A stretch of DNA of 64,000 nt from Streptomyces sp. TSRI0107 (lineage in GTDB: Bacteria; Actinomycetota; Actinomycetes; Streptomycetales; Streptomycetaceae), in contig NZ_LIVZ01000010.1 of the NCBI RefSeq assembly GCF_001905845.1, forward strand, positions 298,822-362,821, read 5' to 3'. Made by a program: the position numbers and the translations under genes. The notes under the pieces are model-generated. The model did not search any database, was not told the origin of the DNA, and saw nothing but the letters and a program-made list of their open reading frames with translations. This document shows, in pieces, positions 44,853 to 53,768 of this stretch (position 1 is its first letter; every line of letters begins with the position of its first letter).

Positions 44853-46262
44853 CTACCGGCGGTCCTCCGCCTCCCGGGGGGCCTCTCGGCGACGGGAGCG
44901 GGGGAGGACCCTCAGGGCGTCCCCCATGTCGGCCACTTCCAGGACCTTCATGCCCGCCGGGATCTTGCCCGGGTCGCCCGGCACCAGGGCGTGCGTGAAG
45001 CCCAGGCGGTGCGCCTCGGCGAGCCTGCGCTGCACCCCCGTGACCCGTCTGACCTCGCCCGCGAGGCCCACCTCGCCGATCGCGACGAGGTTCTTCGGCA
45101 GCGGGGTGTCGCTCGCGGCCGACGCCAGGGCGAGCGCGATCGCGAGGTCGGCGGCCGGCTCGGAGAGCTTCACGCCGCCCACCGTCGCGGAGTAGATGTC
45201 CCTCTTGCCCAGGGCGCTGATACGGCCCCGCTGTTCCAGCACGGCCAGCATCATCGAGACGCGGGACGTCTCCAGGCCGGAGGTGGTGCGGCGCGGGGAG
45301 GGGATCTGGGAGTCGACGGTGAGCGCCTGGACCTCCGCGACCAGGGGGCGGCGGCCCTCCAGGGTGACGGTCAGACAGGTACCGGGGACCGGTTCGTCAC
45401 GACGTGTCAGGAAAAGTCCGCTTGGGTCGGCGAGGCCCGTGATGCCCTCGTCGTGCAGTTCGAAGCAGCCGACCTCGTCCGTCGCGCCGTAGCGGTTCTT
45501 GACGCCCCGGACGAGGCGCAGGCGGGCGTGCCGGTCGCCCTCGAAGTGCAGGACGACGTCCACCAGGTGCTCCAGCAGACGCGGGCCGGCGATCGCGCCG
45601 TCCTTGGTGACATGGCCCACCAGGAGCGTGGACATGCCGCGCTCCTTGGAGGCGCGGATCAGGGCGCCGGCGACCTCGCGGACCTGGGCCATGCCGCCCG
45701 GCGCCCCGTCGATCTCCGGGGACGCCACCGTCTGCACCGAGTCGAGGATCAGCAGCGAGGGCTTCACCGCGTCCAGGTGGCCGAGGACGGCGGACAGGTC
45801 CGTCTCCGCCGCGAGGTAGAGGTTCTCGTCGAGGGCGCCGATCCGGTCGGCGCGCAGCCGGACCTGGCTCGCCGACTCCTCACCCGTCACATAGAGGGTC
45901 CGGTGCTCCTCGCTCGCCGCCTTGGCCGCCACGTCCAGCAGCAGCGTCGACTTGCCGACGCCGGGCTCGCCCGCGAGCAGCACGACCGCGCCGGGCACCA
46001 GCCCGCCGCCGAGCACCCGGTCCAGCTCCGGCACGCCGGTGGAGCGGGCGGTGGCCTGGCGGCCGTCGACCTGGCCGATGGGCAGGGCGGAGGTGGTGAC
46101 GCGGCCCGGCGTCGTGGTCCGCACCGCGGGCGTGCCGTACTCCTCGACCGTCCCCCACGCCTGGCACTCGGGGCAGCGGCCGAGCCACTTCGCCGTCTGC
46201 CAGCCGCACTCCGTGCAGCGGTAGGACGGACGGTCCTTGGTGGTCTTCGTACGGGCAGCCAT
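44853..46262 (-). CDS. radA: DNA repair protein RadA
   Basis: This RecA-like ATPase promotes branch migration in recombination. The 469-residue protein has an N-terminal zinc ribbon (Cys16, Cys19, Cys30, Cys33), Walker A GEPGVGKST at 98-106 and the RadA signature KNRYG. A Lon-protease-like C-terminal domain follows. The ATG beginning MAARTKTTKD was chosen over an ATG ten codons upstream. It is adjacent to disA, a conserved pairing. Confidence 0.96.
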   Translation of the reverse strand: MAARTKTTKDRPSYRCTECGWQTAKWLGRCPECQAWGTVEEYGTPAVRTTTPGRVTTSALPIGQVDGRQATARSTGVPELDRVLGGGLVPGAVVLLAGEPGVGKSTLLLDVAAKAASEEHRTLYVTGEESASQVRLRADRIGALDENLYLAAETDLSAVLGHLDAVKPSLLILDSVQTVASPEIDGAPGGMAQVREVAGALIRASKERGMSTLLVGHVTKDGAIAGPRLLEHLVDVVLHFEGDRHARLRLVRGVKNRYGATDEVGCFELHDEGITGLADPSGLFLTRRDEPVPGTCLTVTLEGRRPLVAEVQALTVDSQIPSPRRTTSGLETSRVSMMLAVLEQRGRISALGKRDIYSATVGGVKLSEPAADLAIALALASAASDTPLPKNLVAIGEVGLAGEVRRVTGVQRRLAEAHRLGFTHALVPGDPGKIPAGMKVLEVADMGDALRVLPRSRRREAPREAEDRR

Positions 46263-46322
46263 GGACGAAACGGTAACCGGCGGCACTGACAACGCGGGAC
46301 GGACCGGCCTCGCACCCCAGGT

Positions 46323-46356
46323 GAACCGGCCCGAACCGGCGAGAACCGGCCGGTTC
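46323..46356. repeat. Phased GAACCGGC repeats
   Basis: GAACCGGC occurs at 46323, 46333 and 46343, exactly 10 bp apart. The last copy joins its inverse to make the 14-bp palindrome GAACCGGCCGGTTC (46343-46356). The array lies in the divergent region between radA and the BACON-domain gene. Confidence 0.7.
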
Positions 46357-46478
46357 CGTCGGGAACGAGACGCGGAACGAACCGCTCCTGTCCCCTTATG
46401 AGGGATCGTTTCACCCGTATGGATTAAAAGCGCTCAAGCGGGCGGAAGGCGCCGCGCCCGGCCCCCTACCGTCGCCGG

Positions 46479-48212
46479 ATGATGAGCAGCAGCCCGGACA
46501 CCTCGACCCGCACCGCCGGCGCACACCGTGCGCACCGTGATGCGCGAGACCGCGCTGCGGCGCGCACGCTCGCGCAACGACCGCCCGCGCGCTACGAGCC
46601 CTACCTCGACGGACTGTTCACCTACTGCCTCTCCGTCCTCTGCGACCACGACACCGCGACCGCCGCCCTCGGCGAGGTGCTGGTCGTCGCCGAGCGGCGC
46701 GGCCAGCGGGCCCCGGAGGCCGCCGCGGACCGCCGGGCCTGGCTGTACGCGCTGGCCCGCTGGGCCTGCCTGCGCAAGCTGGCCGAGGCCAAGCAGAAAC
46801 GTCAGGCCACGCACGCGGCGGGCCGTCACAGTCCCGGCCGCCGGCGGTCCGAGCCGCCCGCCCCGCCCGCCGTCCCCGACGACGTCCAGGAGCGGCGCAG
46901 GCGAGAACTCGCCCTGCTGGCGTGGCCGGAGGCCGCCGGCACCACCCCGGAACAGCGCGAGGCGCTGGAACTCGCCGTACGCCACCACCTGGCCGCCCAC
47001 GAGGTCGCCGCCGTGCTCGGCATGGCCCCCGCCGCCGCCCGCGACCTGCTGGCCGTCGCCGCCTGCGAGGTGGAACGCACCCGCGCGGCCCTCGCCGTCG
47101 TCGAGACCGGCACCTGCCCGAGCGTCGCCCGCCTCACCGGCGACCACCAGCTCGTGCTCAGCCCCGCCCTGCGCCGCGAACTGGTCCGGCACGTCGACGA
47201 CTGTCCGCGCTGCCGCCGAGGCGCCGAACGCGCGGTCCCCGGCCGCTGGCCCGGCGCCTCCGTCACCCCGGCCGCGCTGCCCGTCCTGGAGGCGCCCCGC
47301 GCGGCCCTGCACACCGCCATGGCGCACCACCCGCGCGTGCGGGGTGCCGCCGCGCCCCGCTTCGACCGGCGCGGCTTCCCCCTGGACCCCAAGGACCGCG
47401 TCGCCCGCCGGGACCGGCTACGCGCGCGTGCCGTCACCACGACGGTCGTCGCCACCGTCGTCGCAGCCCCCGTGATCGCCCTGTGGTCGGCCTACCGGGG
47501 AGCGCCCGTCACCGGCGAGGGCGAGGACGGCCGCGGGGCCACCGCCAGCCGCGACGAGAGCGCGGGCGGCATCGCCGGCGAGGCGGCGGGCAACGGCTAC
47601 GAGAACACCGGCAACGCCAGCACCCGGCCCGGCGGCCGCTTCTCCCAGGGCAACACGCCCGACGTCTCCGTGGAGGTCGTCAGCGTCGCCGGAGCCGGGC
47701 GGCAGGGCACGGGCCGCCTGGAGGTCACCGCCGGCCACAGCGGCGACACCACACTCGTCACCCTCACCGCATCCGGCGCGTCCCCGGTGCGCTGGTCCGC
47801 CTCGACCGGCGCGCCCTGGCTGTACCTCAGCCAGTCCTCGGGAACCCTGCGCCCCGGCGAGTCGTTGACGATCAAGGTGTACGTCGACCATCTGCGCGAG
47901 CCGTCCGGGTACTGGACCGCGCGGGTGGCGATCTCACCCGCCGGCGCCGTCGTCTCCATCGCGGGCTACGGCACCGCGCCCACCCCGTCCCGCCCCGGAC
48001 CGGCCCCGTCGACCGGCACGCCCACGAACCCGGTTCCGCCCGACCCCGACCCGACGCCGACGCCCACCGCGCCGACCGAGCCCCCGGCCGGCAGCAGCCC
48101 GCCCCACTCACCCGACCCGGAACCCACGCCCAGCGCGTCCACGCCGACCGACCCGGCGGGCTCTACGCCGCCGTCCGGCGACAGCGGCGACCCGAGCCCC
48201 GGCACGTCCTGA
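46479..48212 (+). CDS. Sigma-like / zinc anti-sigma motif / transmembrane / BACON-domain protein
   Basis: In this 577-residue protein, residues 39-105 (YEPYLDGLFTYCLSVLCDHDTATAALGEV, then RRAWLYALARWACLRKL) resemble ECF sigma region 2. Residues 142-205 resemble sigma region 4 (TPEQREALELAVRHHLAAHEVAAVLGM). H238-x3-C242-x2-C245 (HVDDCPRC) matches the zinc anti-sigma motif. A membrane segment follows at about 319-337. Outside lies a BACON-like beta domain at about 385-480 (SASTGAPWLYLSQSSGTLRPGESLTIKVYV) and a Pro-rich tail. It may be a membrane-tethered regulator or a degenerate sigma factor. Confidence 0.8.
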   Translation: MMSSSPDTSTRTAGAHRAHRDARDRAAARTLAQRPPARYEPYLDGLFTYCLSVLCDHDTATAALGEVLVVAERRGQRAPEAAADRRAWLYALARWACLRKLAEAKQKRQATHAAGRHSPGRRRSEPPAPPAVPDDVQERRRRELALLAWPEAAGTTPEQREALELAVRHHLAAHEVAAVLGMAPAAARDLLAVAACEVERTRAALAVVETGTCPSVARLTGDHQLVLSPALRRELVRHVDDCPRCRRGAERAVPGRWPGASVTPAALPVLEAPRAALHTAMAHHPRVRGAAAPRFDRRGFPLDPKDRVARRDRLRARAVTTTVVATVVAAPVIALWSAYRGAPVTGEGEDGRGATASRDESAGGIAGEAAGNGYENTGNASTRPGGRFSQGNTPDVSVEVVSVAGAGRQGTGRLEVTAGHSGDTTLVTLTASGASPVRWSASTGAPWLYLSQSSGTLRPGESLTIKVYVDHLREPSGYWTARVAISPAGAVVSIAGYGTAPTPSRPGPAPSTGTPTNPVPPDPDPTPTPTAPTEPPAGSSPPHSPDPEPTPSASTPTDPAGSTPPSGDSGDPSPGTS

Positions 48213-48223
48213 CCGCGTCGCCG

Positions 48224-49102
48224 TCAGGCCACCGGGTCCGCGGGGTGGGGTGCGACCAGGGGCAGCTGCGAGGCCAGCCGCTGCTCGCACAGCTCGACCA
48301 GACGGTCGTAGCCCGCCTTGCCCATCAGTTCGGTCAGCTCCGCGCGGTAGGAGACGTACACCGGCTCGCCCGCGCCGTGCGCCGACGTCGCCGAGGTGCA
48401 CCACCAGTGCAGGTCGTGACCGCCCGGACCCCAGCCGCGGCGGTCGTACTCACCGATCGAGATCTGCAGCACCCGGGTGTCGTCGGGCCGTTCGATCCAG
48501 TCGTAGGTCCGGCGGACCGGCAGCTGCCAGCAGACGTCCGGCTTGGTCTCCAGCGGCTCGCGGCCCTCCTTGAGTGCGAGGATGTGCAGCGAGCAGCCCG
48601 CGCCGCCCGCGAAGCCGGGCCGGTTCTGGAAGATGCACGACCCCTGGTACGGCCGGGTCTGCCGGGAGCCCTCGTCGTCCTCGGAGATCCAGCCGGTCTG
48701 CGTGCCCACGTCGTGGTGCTGCCAGATCTCCGGCGTGAGCCTCGCCACATGCTCGGCGACCCGCTTCTCGTCGTCCTCGTCGGAGAAGTGCGCGCCCAGC
48801 GTGCAGCAGCCGTCGGCCGCGCGGCCCGCCTGGATGCCCTGGCAGCCGCTTCCGAAGATGCAGTTCCAGCGAGAGGTCAGCCATGTCAGATCACACCGGA
48901 AGACCTGCTCGTCGTCTGCCGGATCAGGAAACTCCACCCACGCGCGGGCGAAGTCGAGGCCCTTCTCGTCGGCCGCCAGGTCCTCCCGCGCCCGCTCCGG
49001 GGCGCCCTTCGGTGCTGACGCCTGCGAAGGACCCAGGACCTTTTTGTCCTTCTTGGCCTTCTTGGTCGTCTTTTCGTCCTTCGCCTTTTTCGTCTTTGGC
49101 AC
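48224..49102 (-). CDS. Cys-rich conserved hypothetical protein
   Basis: This 292-residue protein begins with a strongly basic tail (PKTKKAKDEKTTKKAKKDKK). About nine Cys residues follow, including NCIFGSGCQG, DGCCTLGAHF, GSCIFQ and GAGCSLH, a pattern suggesting a bound metal or Fe-S cluster. The C-terminal part contains YDWIERPDDTRVLQISIGEYDRRGWGPGGHDLHWWC. It has no membrane segment. I do not recognise the family with confidence. The start is GTG; the gene converges with the BACON-domain gene across 11 bp. Confidence 0.75.
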   Translation of the reverse strand: MPKTKKAKDEKTTKKAKKDKKVLGPSQASAPKGAPERAREDLAADEKGLDFARAWVEFPDPADDEQVFRCDLTWLTSRWNCIFGSGCQGIQAGRAADGCCTLGAHFSDEDDEKRVAEHVARLTPEIWQHHDVGTQTGWISEDDEGSRQTRPYQGSCIFQNRPGFAGGAGCSLHILALKEGREPLETKPDVCWQLPVRRTYDWIERPDDTRVLQISIGEYDRRGWGPGGHDLHWWCTSATSAHGAGEPVYVSYRAELTELMGKAGYDRLVELCEQRLASQLPLVAPHPADPVA

Positions 49103-49197
49103 GGATCCAGAGTAAGTCGCCCGCGGCCGGTGCCGGGACCGGATCGAGCCCGGCACCGGGGGCGGTAGGCGGTCCAGCTGGCAGTAGCGTGCCGTAC

Positions 49198-50130
49198 ATG
49201 AGACTCGGTGTCCTGGACGTGGGATCGAACACGGTGCATCTGCTGGTGGTGGACGCGCACCCCGGCGCGCGCCCGCTGCCCGCGCACTCGCACAAGGTGG
49301 AGCTCCGGCTCGCCCAGCTCCTCGACGACGCCGGGGCGATAGGGCCCGAAGGGATCGACAAGCTGATCGCCGTCGTCCACGACGCCCTCCAGGCCGCCGA
49401 GGACAAGGGCGTCGAGGAACTGCTGCCGTTCGCGACCTCCGCCGTGCGCGAGGCCAGCAACGCCGACGACGTCCTCGCGCGCGTGAAGGACGAGACCGGT
49501 GTCGAGCTCCAGGTCCTCACCGGCGCCGAGGAGGCCCGGCTGACCTTCCTCGCCGCCCGCCGCTGGTTCGGCTGGTCCGCCGGGAAGCTGCTGGTCCTGG
49601 ACATCGGCGGCGGCTCCCTGGAGATCGCCTACGGCATCGACGAGGAGCCCGACGCGGCCGTCTCCCTGCCGCTCGGCGCCGGCCGGCTCACCTCCGGCTG
49701 GCTCCCCGGCGACCCGCCCGACGCCGAGGACGTCCGGGCCCTGCGCCGCCACGTCCGCGCGCAGATCGCCCGCACGGTCGGCGAGTTCAGCCGGTTCGGC
49801 GCGCCCGACCACGTGGTCGCCACGTCGAAGACGTTCAAGCAGCTCGCCCGCATCGGCGGCGCCGCCCGCTCCGCCGACGGCCTCTACGTCCAGCGCGAGC
49901 TCAAGCGCGCGTCGCTGGAGTCCTGGGTCCCCCGCCTCGCCGCCATGACCACCGACGAACGCTCCGAACTCCCCGGCGTCTCCGAGGGCCGCGCGAACCA
50001 GCTCCTCGCGGGCGCGCTGGTCGCCGAGGGCGCGATGGACCTGTTCGGCGTGGAGACGCTGGAGATCTGCCCCTGGGCGCTGCGCGAGGGGATCATCCTG
50101 CGTCGGCTGGATCACATGCCGGGGGAGTGA
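49198..50130 (+). CDS. Ppx/GppA-family phosphatase
   Basis: This 310-residue ASKHA-fold enzyme has LGVLDVGSNTVHLLVVD at the N-terminus, FATSAVREASNAD, LTGAEEARLTFLA and the phosphate-binding LVLDIGGGSLEIAYG near residue 137. It lacks the C-terminal HD domain of E. coli GppA. This matches the short actinobacterial exopolyphosphatase type. The substrate may be polyphosphate or pppGpp. The ATG overlaps no neighbour; the next gene starts 104 bp downstream. Confidence 0.9.
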   Translation: MRLGVLDVGSNTVHLLVVDAHPGARPLPAHSHKVELRLAQLLDDAGAIGPEGIDKLIAVVHDALQAAEDKGVEELLPFATSAVREASNADDVLARVKDETGVELQVLTGAEEARLTFLAARRWFGWSAGKLLVLDIGGGSLEIAYGIDEEPDAAVSLPLGAGRLTSGWLPGDPPDAEDVRALRRHVRAQIARTVGEFSRFGAPDHVVATSKTFKQLARIGGAARSADGLYVQRELKRASLESWVPRLAAMTTDERSELPGVSEGRANQLLAGALVAEGAMDLFGVETLEICPWALREGIILRRLDHMPGE

Positions 50131-50234
50131 GCGGTCCGCCGGGGCGGCGGGACCTGGCCGAATGCCATGCCCTCACAGGGGGCGCACGGCGGCTCACACA
50201 ACAGTGCCGAGCGACGCCCCGTACCCTGTCCCTC

Positions 50235-51059
50235 GTGGCAGAACCAGTGGTGCGCATCCCGGATGCGAAGGTCGCCCTGTCGACGGCCTCGGTCTATCCG
50301 GAGTCGACGGCGACGGCCTTCGAGATCGCCGCGCGCCTCGGTTACGACGGGGTCGAGGTCATGGTGTGGAACGACCCGGTAAGCCAGGACATCGAGGCGC
50401 TGCGCCGGCTCAGTGACTACCACCACGTCCCGATCCTCGCCGTACACGCCCCCTGCCTGCTCATCACCCAGCGCGTCTGGTCCACCGACCCGTGGACCAA
50501 GCTCCAGCGCGCCCGCGTGGCCGCCGAGAAGCTGGGCGCGAGCACGGTCGTCGTGCACCCCCCGTTCCGCTGGCAGCGCCAGTACGCCCGGGACTTCGTC
50601 GCCGGGATCTGGCGGATGGCGAACGAGACGGATGTGCGCTTCGCCGTCGAGAACATGTACCCCTGGCGCTACCGCGACCGCGAGATGCTCGCGTACGCCC
50701 CCGACTGGGACGTCACCAAGGACGACTACCGTCACTTCACGATCGATCTCAGCCACACCGCCACCGCCCGGACGGACGCCCTCCAGATGATCGACCGGAT
50801 GGGCGACCGCCTCGGCCACATCCACCTCGCCGACGGCGGCGGCTCGGGCAAGGACGAGCACCTGGTCCCCGGCCGCGGCACCCAGCCCTGCGCCGAGCTG
50901 CTGGAACGTCTCGCCACGACCGGCTTCGACGGCCATGTCGTCATCGAGGTCAACACCCGCCGCGCCATGTCCAGCGCCGAGCGCGAGGCCGACCTGGCGG
51001 AGGCCCTGGCCTTCACGCGCCTGCATCTGGCGTCCGGGGCGCGGGTGCCGCGGCGATGA
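50235..51059 (+). CDS. Sugar phosphate isomerase/epimerase (xylose isomerase-like TIM barrel)
   Basis: This 274-residue TIM-barrel protein of the AP endonuclease 2 superfamily has AFEIAARLGYDGVEVMVW, VHAPCLL, AAEKLGASTVVVHPPF, AVENMYP, TIDLSHTA and HIHLADGG with GRGTQPCAELLERL. These are the usual metal-binding strands of sugar isomerases. The substrate is unknown. The GTG start is inferred from family length. Its stop overlaps the start of the TetR gene (ATGA), so the regulator may respond to a related metabolite. Confidence 0.85.
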   Translation: MAEPVVRIPDAKVALSTASVYPESTATAFEIAARLGYDGVEVMVWNDPVSQDIEALRRLSDYHHVPILAVHAPCLLITQRVWSTDPWTKLQRARVAAEKLGASTVVVHPPFRWQRQYARDFVAGIWRMANETDVRFAVENMYPWRYRDREMLAYAPDWDVTKDDYRHFTIDLSHTATARTDALQMIDRMGDRLGHIHLADGGGSGKDEHLVPGRGTQPCAELLERLATTGFDGHVVIEVNTRRAMSSAEREADLAEALAFTRLHLASGARVPRR

Positions 51060-51667
51060 CCGACGAGACCGTCCGCCGCCGGGGCCGCCCCCGCCGTACG
51101 GAGGCCGGATCCGCCGACACCCGCGACCGCATCCTGGCCGCGGCCCGCGAGGAGTTCTCCGAGCGCGGCTACGAGAAGACCTCGGTGCGCGGCATCGCCA
51201 AGACGGCCGGTGTGGACCCGGCGCTGGTGCACCACTACTTCGGCACGAAGGAGCAGGTCTTCCAGGCGGCCGTCGAGACCGTCTTCGCACCCGCCCTCAG
51301 TGCGCCGGACGTGATCTTCGAAGGGCCGGACGACGAGATCGGCGAGCGGTTCGCACGGTTCCTGTTCGGGGTCTGGGAGAACCCGGTGACCCGGACGCCG
51401 CTGCTGGCCGTGCTGCGGTCCGCCTTCACCAACGAGATCGCCGCCGCCGTCTTCCGCCGCCTGATCGCCGGCCAGCTGCTGCGCAGGGTCGCCGGCCGGC
51501 TCGGCCTGCCCGACGCCGAACTGCGCGCCGAGCTGGCGGCGGCGCAGCTCGTCGGCGTCGCCGTGATGCGGTACGTGATCAAGCTGGAGCCGCTGGCGTC
51601 GACGGACGTCGAAGCGATCGTCAAGCGGGTCGCGCCGGTGGTGCAGGGGCATCTGACCGGCCCCTGA
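51056..51667 (+). CDS. TetR/AcrR-family transcriptional regulator
   Basis: This 203-residue protein has the TetR DNA-binding domain (TRDRILAAAREEFSERGYEKTSVRGIAKTAGVDPALVHHYFGTKEQVFQAAVE). The ligand-binding domain is of the TetR_C_17-like type common in Streptomyces (FLFGVWENPVTRTPLLAVLRSAFTNE). It overlaps the TIM-barrel gene by 4 bases. ilvD lies 175 bp downstream on the same strand, so a role in ilvD control is possible but unsupported. Confidence 0.92.
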   Translation: MTDETVRRRGRPRRTEAGSADTRDRILAAAREEFSERGYEKTSVRGIAKTAGVDPALVHHYFGTKEQVFQAAVETVFAPALSAPDVIFEGPDDEIGERFARFLFGVWENPVTRTPLLAVLRSAFTNEIAAAVFRRLIAGQLLRRVAGRLGLPDAELRAELAAAQLVGVAVMRYVIKLEPLASTDVEAIVKRVAPVVQGHLTGP

Positions 51668-51778
51668 GGCGGTTCGGTGACCCTTGGTCGCCGGTTAGGC
51701 CACCCTTGGTTCCTGAGACGCCCGTCCCGCATTCCGGACAGCCTTCCCGGGCTGTCGCACCCCCGGCGTACGCTCGAC

Positions 51779-51820
51779 TCATCCAGAACTCTCTGTTTCA
51801 TCCAGAACTCTCTGGCAGAG
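51779..51820 (+). promoter_or_regulatory. 17-bp direct repeat and small hairpin before ilvD
   Basis: TCATCCAGAACTCTCTG occurs at 51779-51795 and again at 51798-51814, a 19-bp period. CTCTG-G-CAGAG (51810-51820) follows. The array ends 22 bp before the ilvD ATG and could be an operator or part of the promoter. Confidence 0.7.
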
Positions 51821-51842
51821 ATCATTGAAGGAGCGAGCGACG

Positions 51843-53696
51843 ATGCCCGAGCTGAGGTCCCGCACAGTCACCCACGGCCGCAACATGGCGGGCGCCCGCG
51901 CCCTTATGCGCGCCTCCGGTGTACCCGGTGCGGACATCGGCCGGAAGCCGATCATCGCGGTCGCCAACAGCTTCACCGAGTTCGTGCCGGGCCACACCCA
52001 CCTCCAGCCGGTCGGCCGGATCGTCAGCGAGGCGATCAAGGAGGCCGGCGGCATCCCGCGCGAGTTCAACACCATCGCCGTCGACGACGGCATCGCGATG
52101 GGCCACGGCGGCATGCTCTACAGCCTGCCCTCCCGCGACCTGATCGCGGACAGCGTGGAGTACATGGTCGAGGCGCACTGCGCCGACGCCCTGATCTGCA
52201 TCTCCAACTGCGACAAGATCACCCCGGGCATGCTGAACGCCGCGCTGCGGCTCAACATCCCCACGGTCTTCGTCTCCGGCGGCCCCATGGAGTCCGGCCG
52301 CGCCACCCTGGTCGACGGCACCGTCCGCACGCTCGACCTGGTCGACGCGATCTCCGACGCCGTGAACGACAAGATCTCGGACGAGGACATCCTCCGCATC
52401 GAGGAGAACGCCTGTCCGACCTGCGGATCCTGTTCCGGCATGTTCACCGCCAACTCGATGAACTGCCTGACCGAGGCCATCGGCCTCTCCCTCCCCGGCA
52501 ACGGCTCCACCCTGGCCACCCACACGGCCCGCCGCGCGCTCTACGAGAACGCCGCCCGCACGGTCATGGACATCACCCGCCGCTACTACGAGCAGGACGA
52601 CGACTCGGTCCTGCCCCGCAACGTGGCCACCTTCGCGGCCTTCGAGAACGCGATGGCCCTGGACATCGCGATGGGCGGCTCCACCAACACCATCCTGCAC
52701 CTGCTGGCCGCCGCCCAGGAGGCCGGCGTCCCGTTCGGCCTCCAGGAGATCGACGCGGTCTCGCGCCGGGTCCCCTGCCTGGCGAAGGTCGCGCCGAACG
52801 TCGCCAAGGACCGCACGTACTACATGGAGGACGTGCACCGCGCGGGCGGCATCCCCGCCCTGCTCGGCGAACTGCACCGCGCGGGCCTGCTCAACGAGGA
52901 CGTCCACGCCGTGCACAGCCCGTCCCTCGCGGACTGGCTGAAGACCTGGGACGTGCGCGGCGGCTCCCCGTCCGCGGAGGCCGTCGAACTGTGGCACGCG
53001 GCCCCCGGCTGCGTCCGCTCCGCCGAGGCCTTCTCCCAGTCCGAGCGCTGGGAGGCCCTGGACACCGACGCCGAGGGCGGCTGCATCCGCTCCGCCGAGC
53101 ACGCCTACTCCAAGGACGGAGGTCTCGCCGTCCTCAAGGGCAACCTGGCGGTCGACGGCTGCGTCGTGAAGACGGCCGGCGTCGACGAGTCGATCTGGAC
53201 CTTCGAGGGCCCGGCCGTCGTCTGCGAGTCGCAGGAGGAGGCCGTCGAGAAGATCCTGAACAAGCAGGTCACCGACGGCGACGTGGTCGTCATCCGCTAC
53301 GAGGGCCCGAAGGGCGGCCCCGGTATGCAGGAGATGCTGTACCCGACGTCCTTCCTCAAGGGCCGCGGCCTCGGCAAGTCCTGCGCGCTGGTCACCGACG
53401 GCCGGTTCTCCGGCGGCACCTCCGGCCTGTCCATCGGCCACGCGTCCCCCGAGGCGGCGTCCGGCGGCACCATCGCGCTCGTCGAGGACGGCGACCGCAT
53501 CCGCATCGACATCCCCAACCGCTCGATCGAGCTGCTGGTCGACGACGCCGAACTGGCCCGCCGCGAGCAGGCCCTGAACGGCGTCTACGCGCCGAAGAAC
53601 CGCGACCGCAAGGTCTCGGCCGCCCTGCGCGCGTACGCCGCGATGGCGACCAGCGCGGACAAGGGCGCGGTGCGGGACGTCAGCAAGCTGGGCTGA
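51843..53696 (+). CDS. ilvD: Dihydroxy-acid dehydratase
   Basis: This enzyme dehydrates 2,3-dihydroxy-isovalerate and its methyl homologue in valine and isoleucine synthesis, using a Fe-S cluster. The 617-residue protein has AVANSFTEFVPGH, the cluster ligands in SNCDKITPGM and CPTCGSCSGMFTANSMNCL, and FSGGTSGLSIGH near the C-terminus. The ATG has GAAGGAG upstream; a TTG 18 bp earlier is in frame but unlikely. It is monocistronic with a terminator. The other ilv genes are not present here. Confidence 0.97.
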   Translation: MPELRSRTVTHGRNMAGARALMRASGVPGADIGRKPIIAVANSFTEFVPGHTHLQPVGRIVSEAIKEAGGIPREFNTIAVDDGIAMGHGGMLYSLPSRDLIADSVEYMVEAHCADALICISNCDKITPGMLNAALRLNIPTVFVSGGPMESGRATLVDGTVRTLDLVDAISDAVNDKISDEDILRIEENACPTCGSCSGMFTANSMNCLTEAIGLSLPGNGSTLATHTARRALYENAARTVMDITRRYYEQDDDSVLPRNVATFAAFENAMALDIAMGGSTNTILHLLAAAQEAGVPFGLQEIDAVSRRVPCLAKVAPNVAKDRTYYMEDVHRAGGIPALLGELHRAGLLNEDVHAVHSPSLADWLKTWDVRGGSPSAEAVELWHAAPGCVRSAEAFSQSERWEALDTDAEGGCIRSAEHAYSKDGGLAVLKGNLAVDGCVVKTAGVDESIWTFEGPAVVCESQEEAVEKILNKQVTDGDVVVIRYEGPKGGPGMQEMLYPTSFLKGRGLGKSCALVTDGRFSGGTSGLSIGHASPEAASGGTIALVEDGDRIRIDIPNRSIELLVDDAELARREQALNGVYAPKNRDRKVSAALRAYAAMATSADKGAVRDVSKLG

Positions 53697-53731
53697 GCGC
53701 GTACGCCTCGCCCTCGCGCCCTCGCGACTGA

Positions 53732-53763
53732 GAGCGGCCGCCTCCTTCAGGGGGCGGCCGCTC
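53732..53763. terminator. Terminator after ilvD
   Basis: GAGCGGCCGCC (53732-53742) and GGCGGCCGCTC (53753-53763) form an 11-bp stem, extendable by the inner TCC/GGG. It lies between convergent ilvD and the kinase gene. Confidence 0.78.
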
Positions 53764-53768
53764 ACTGC

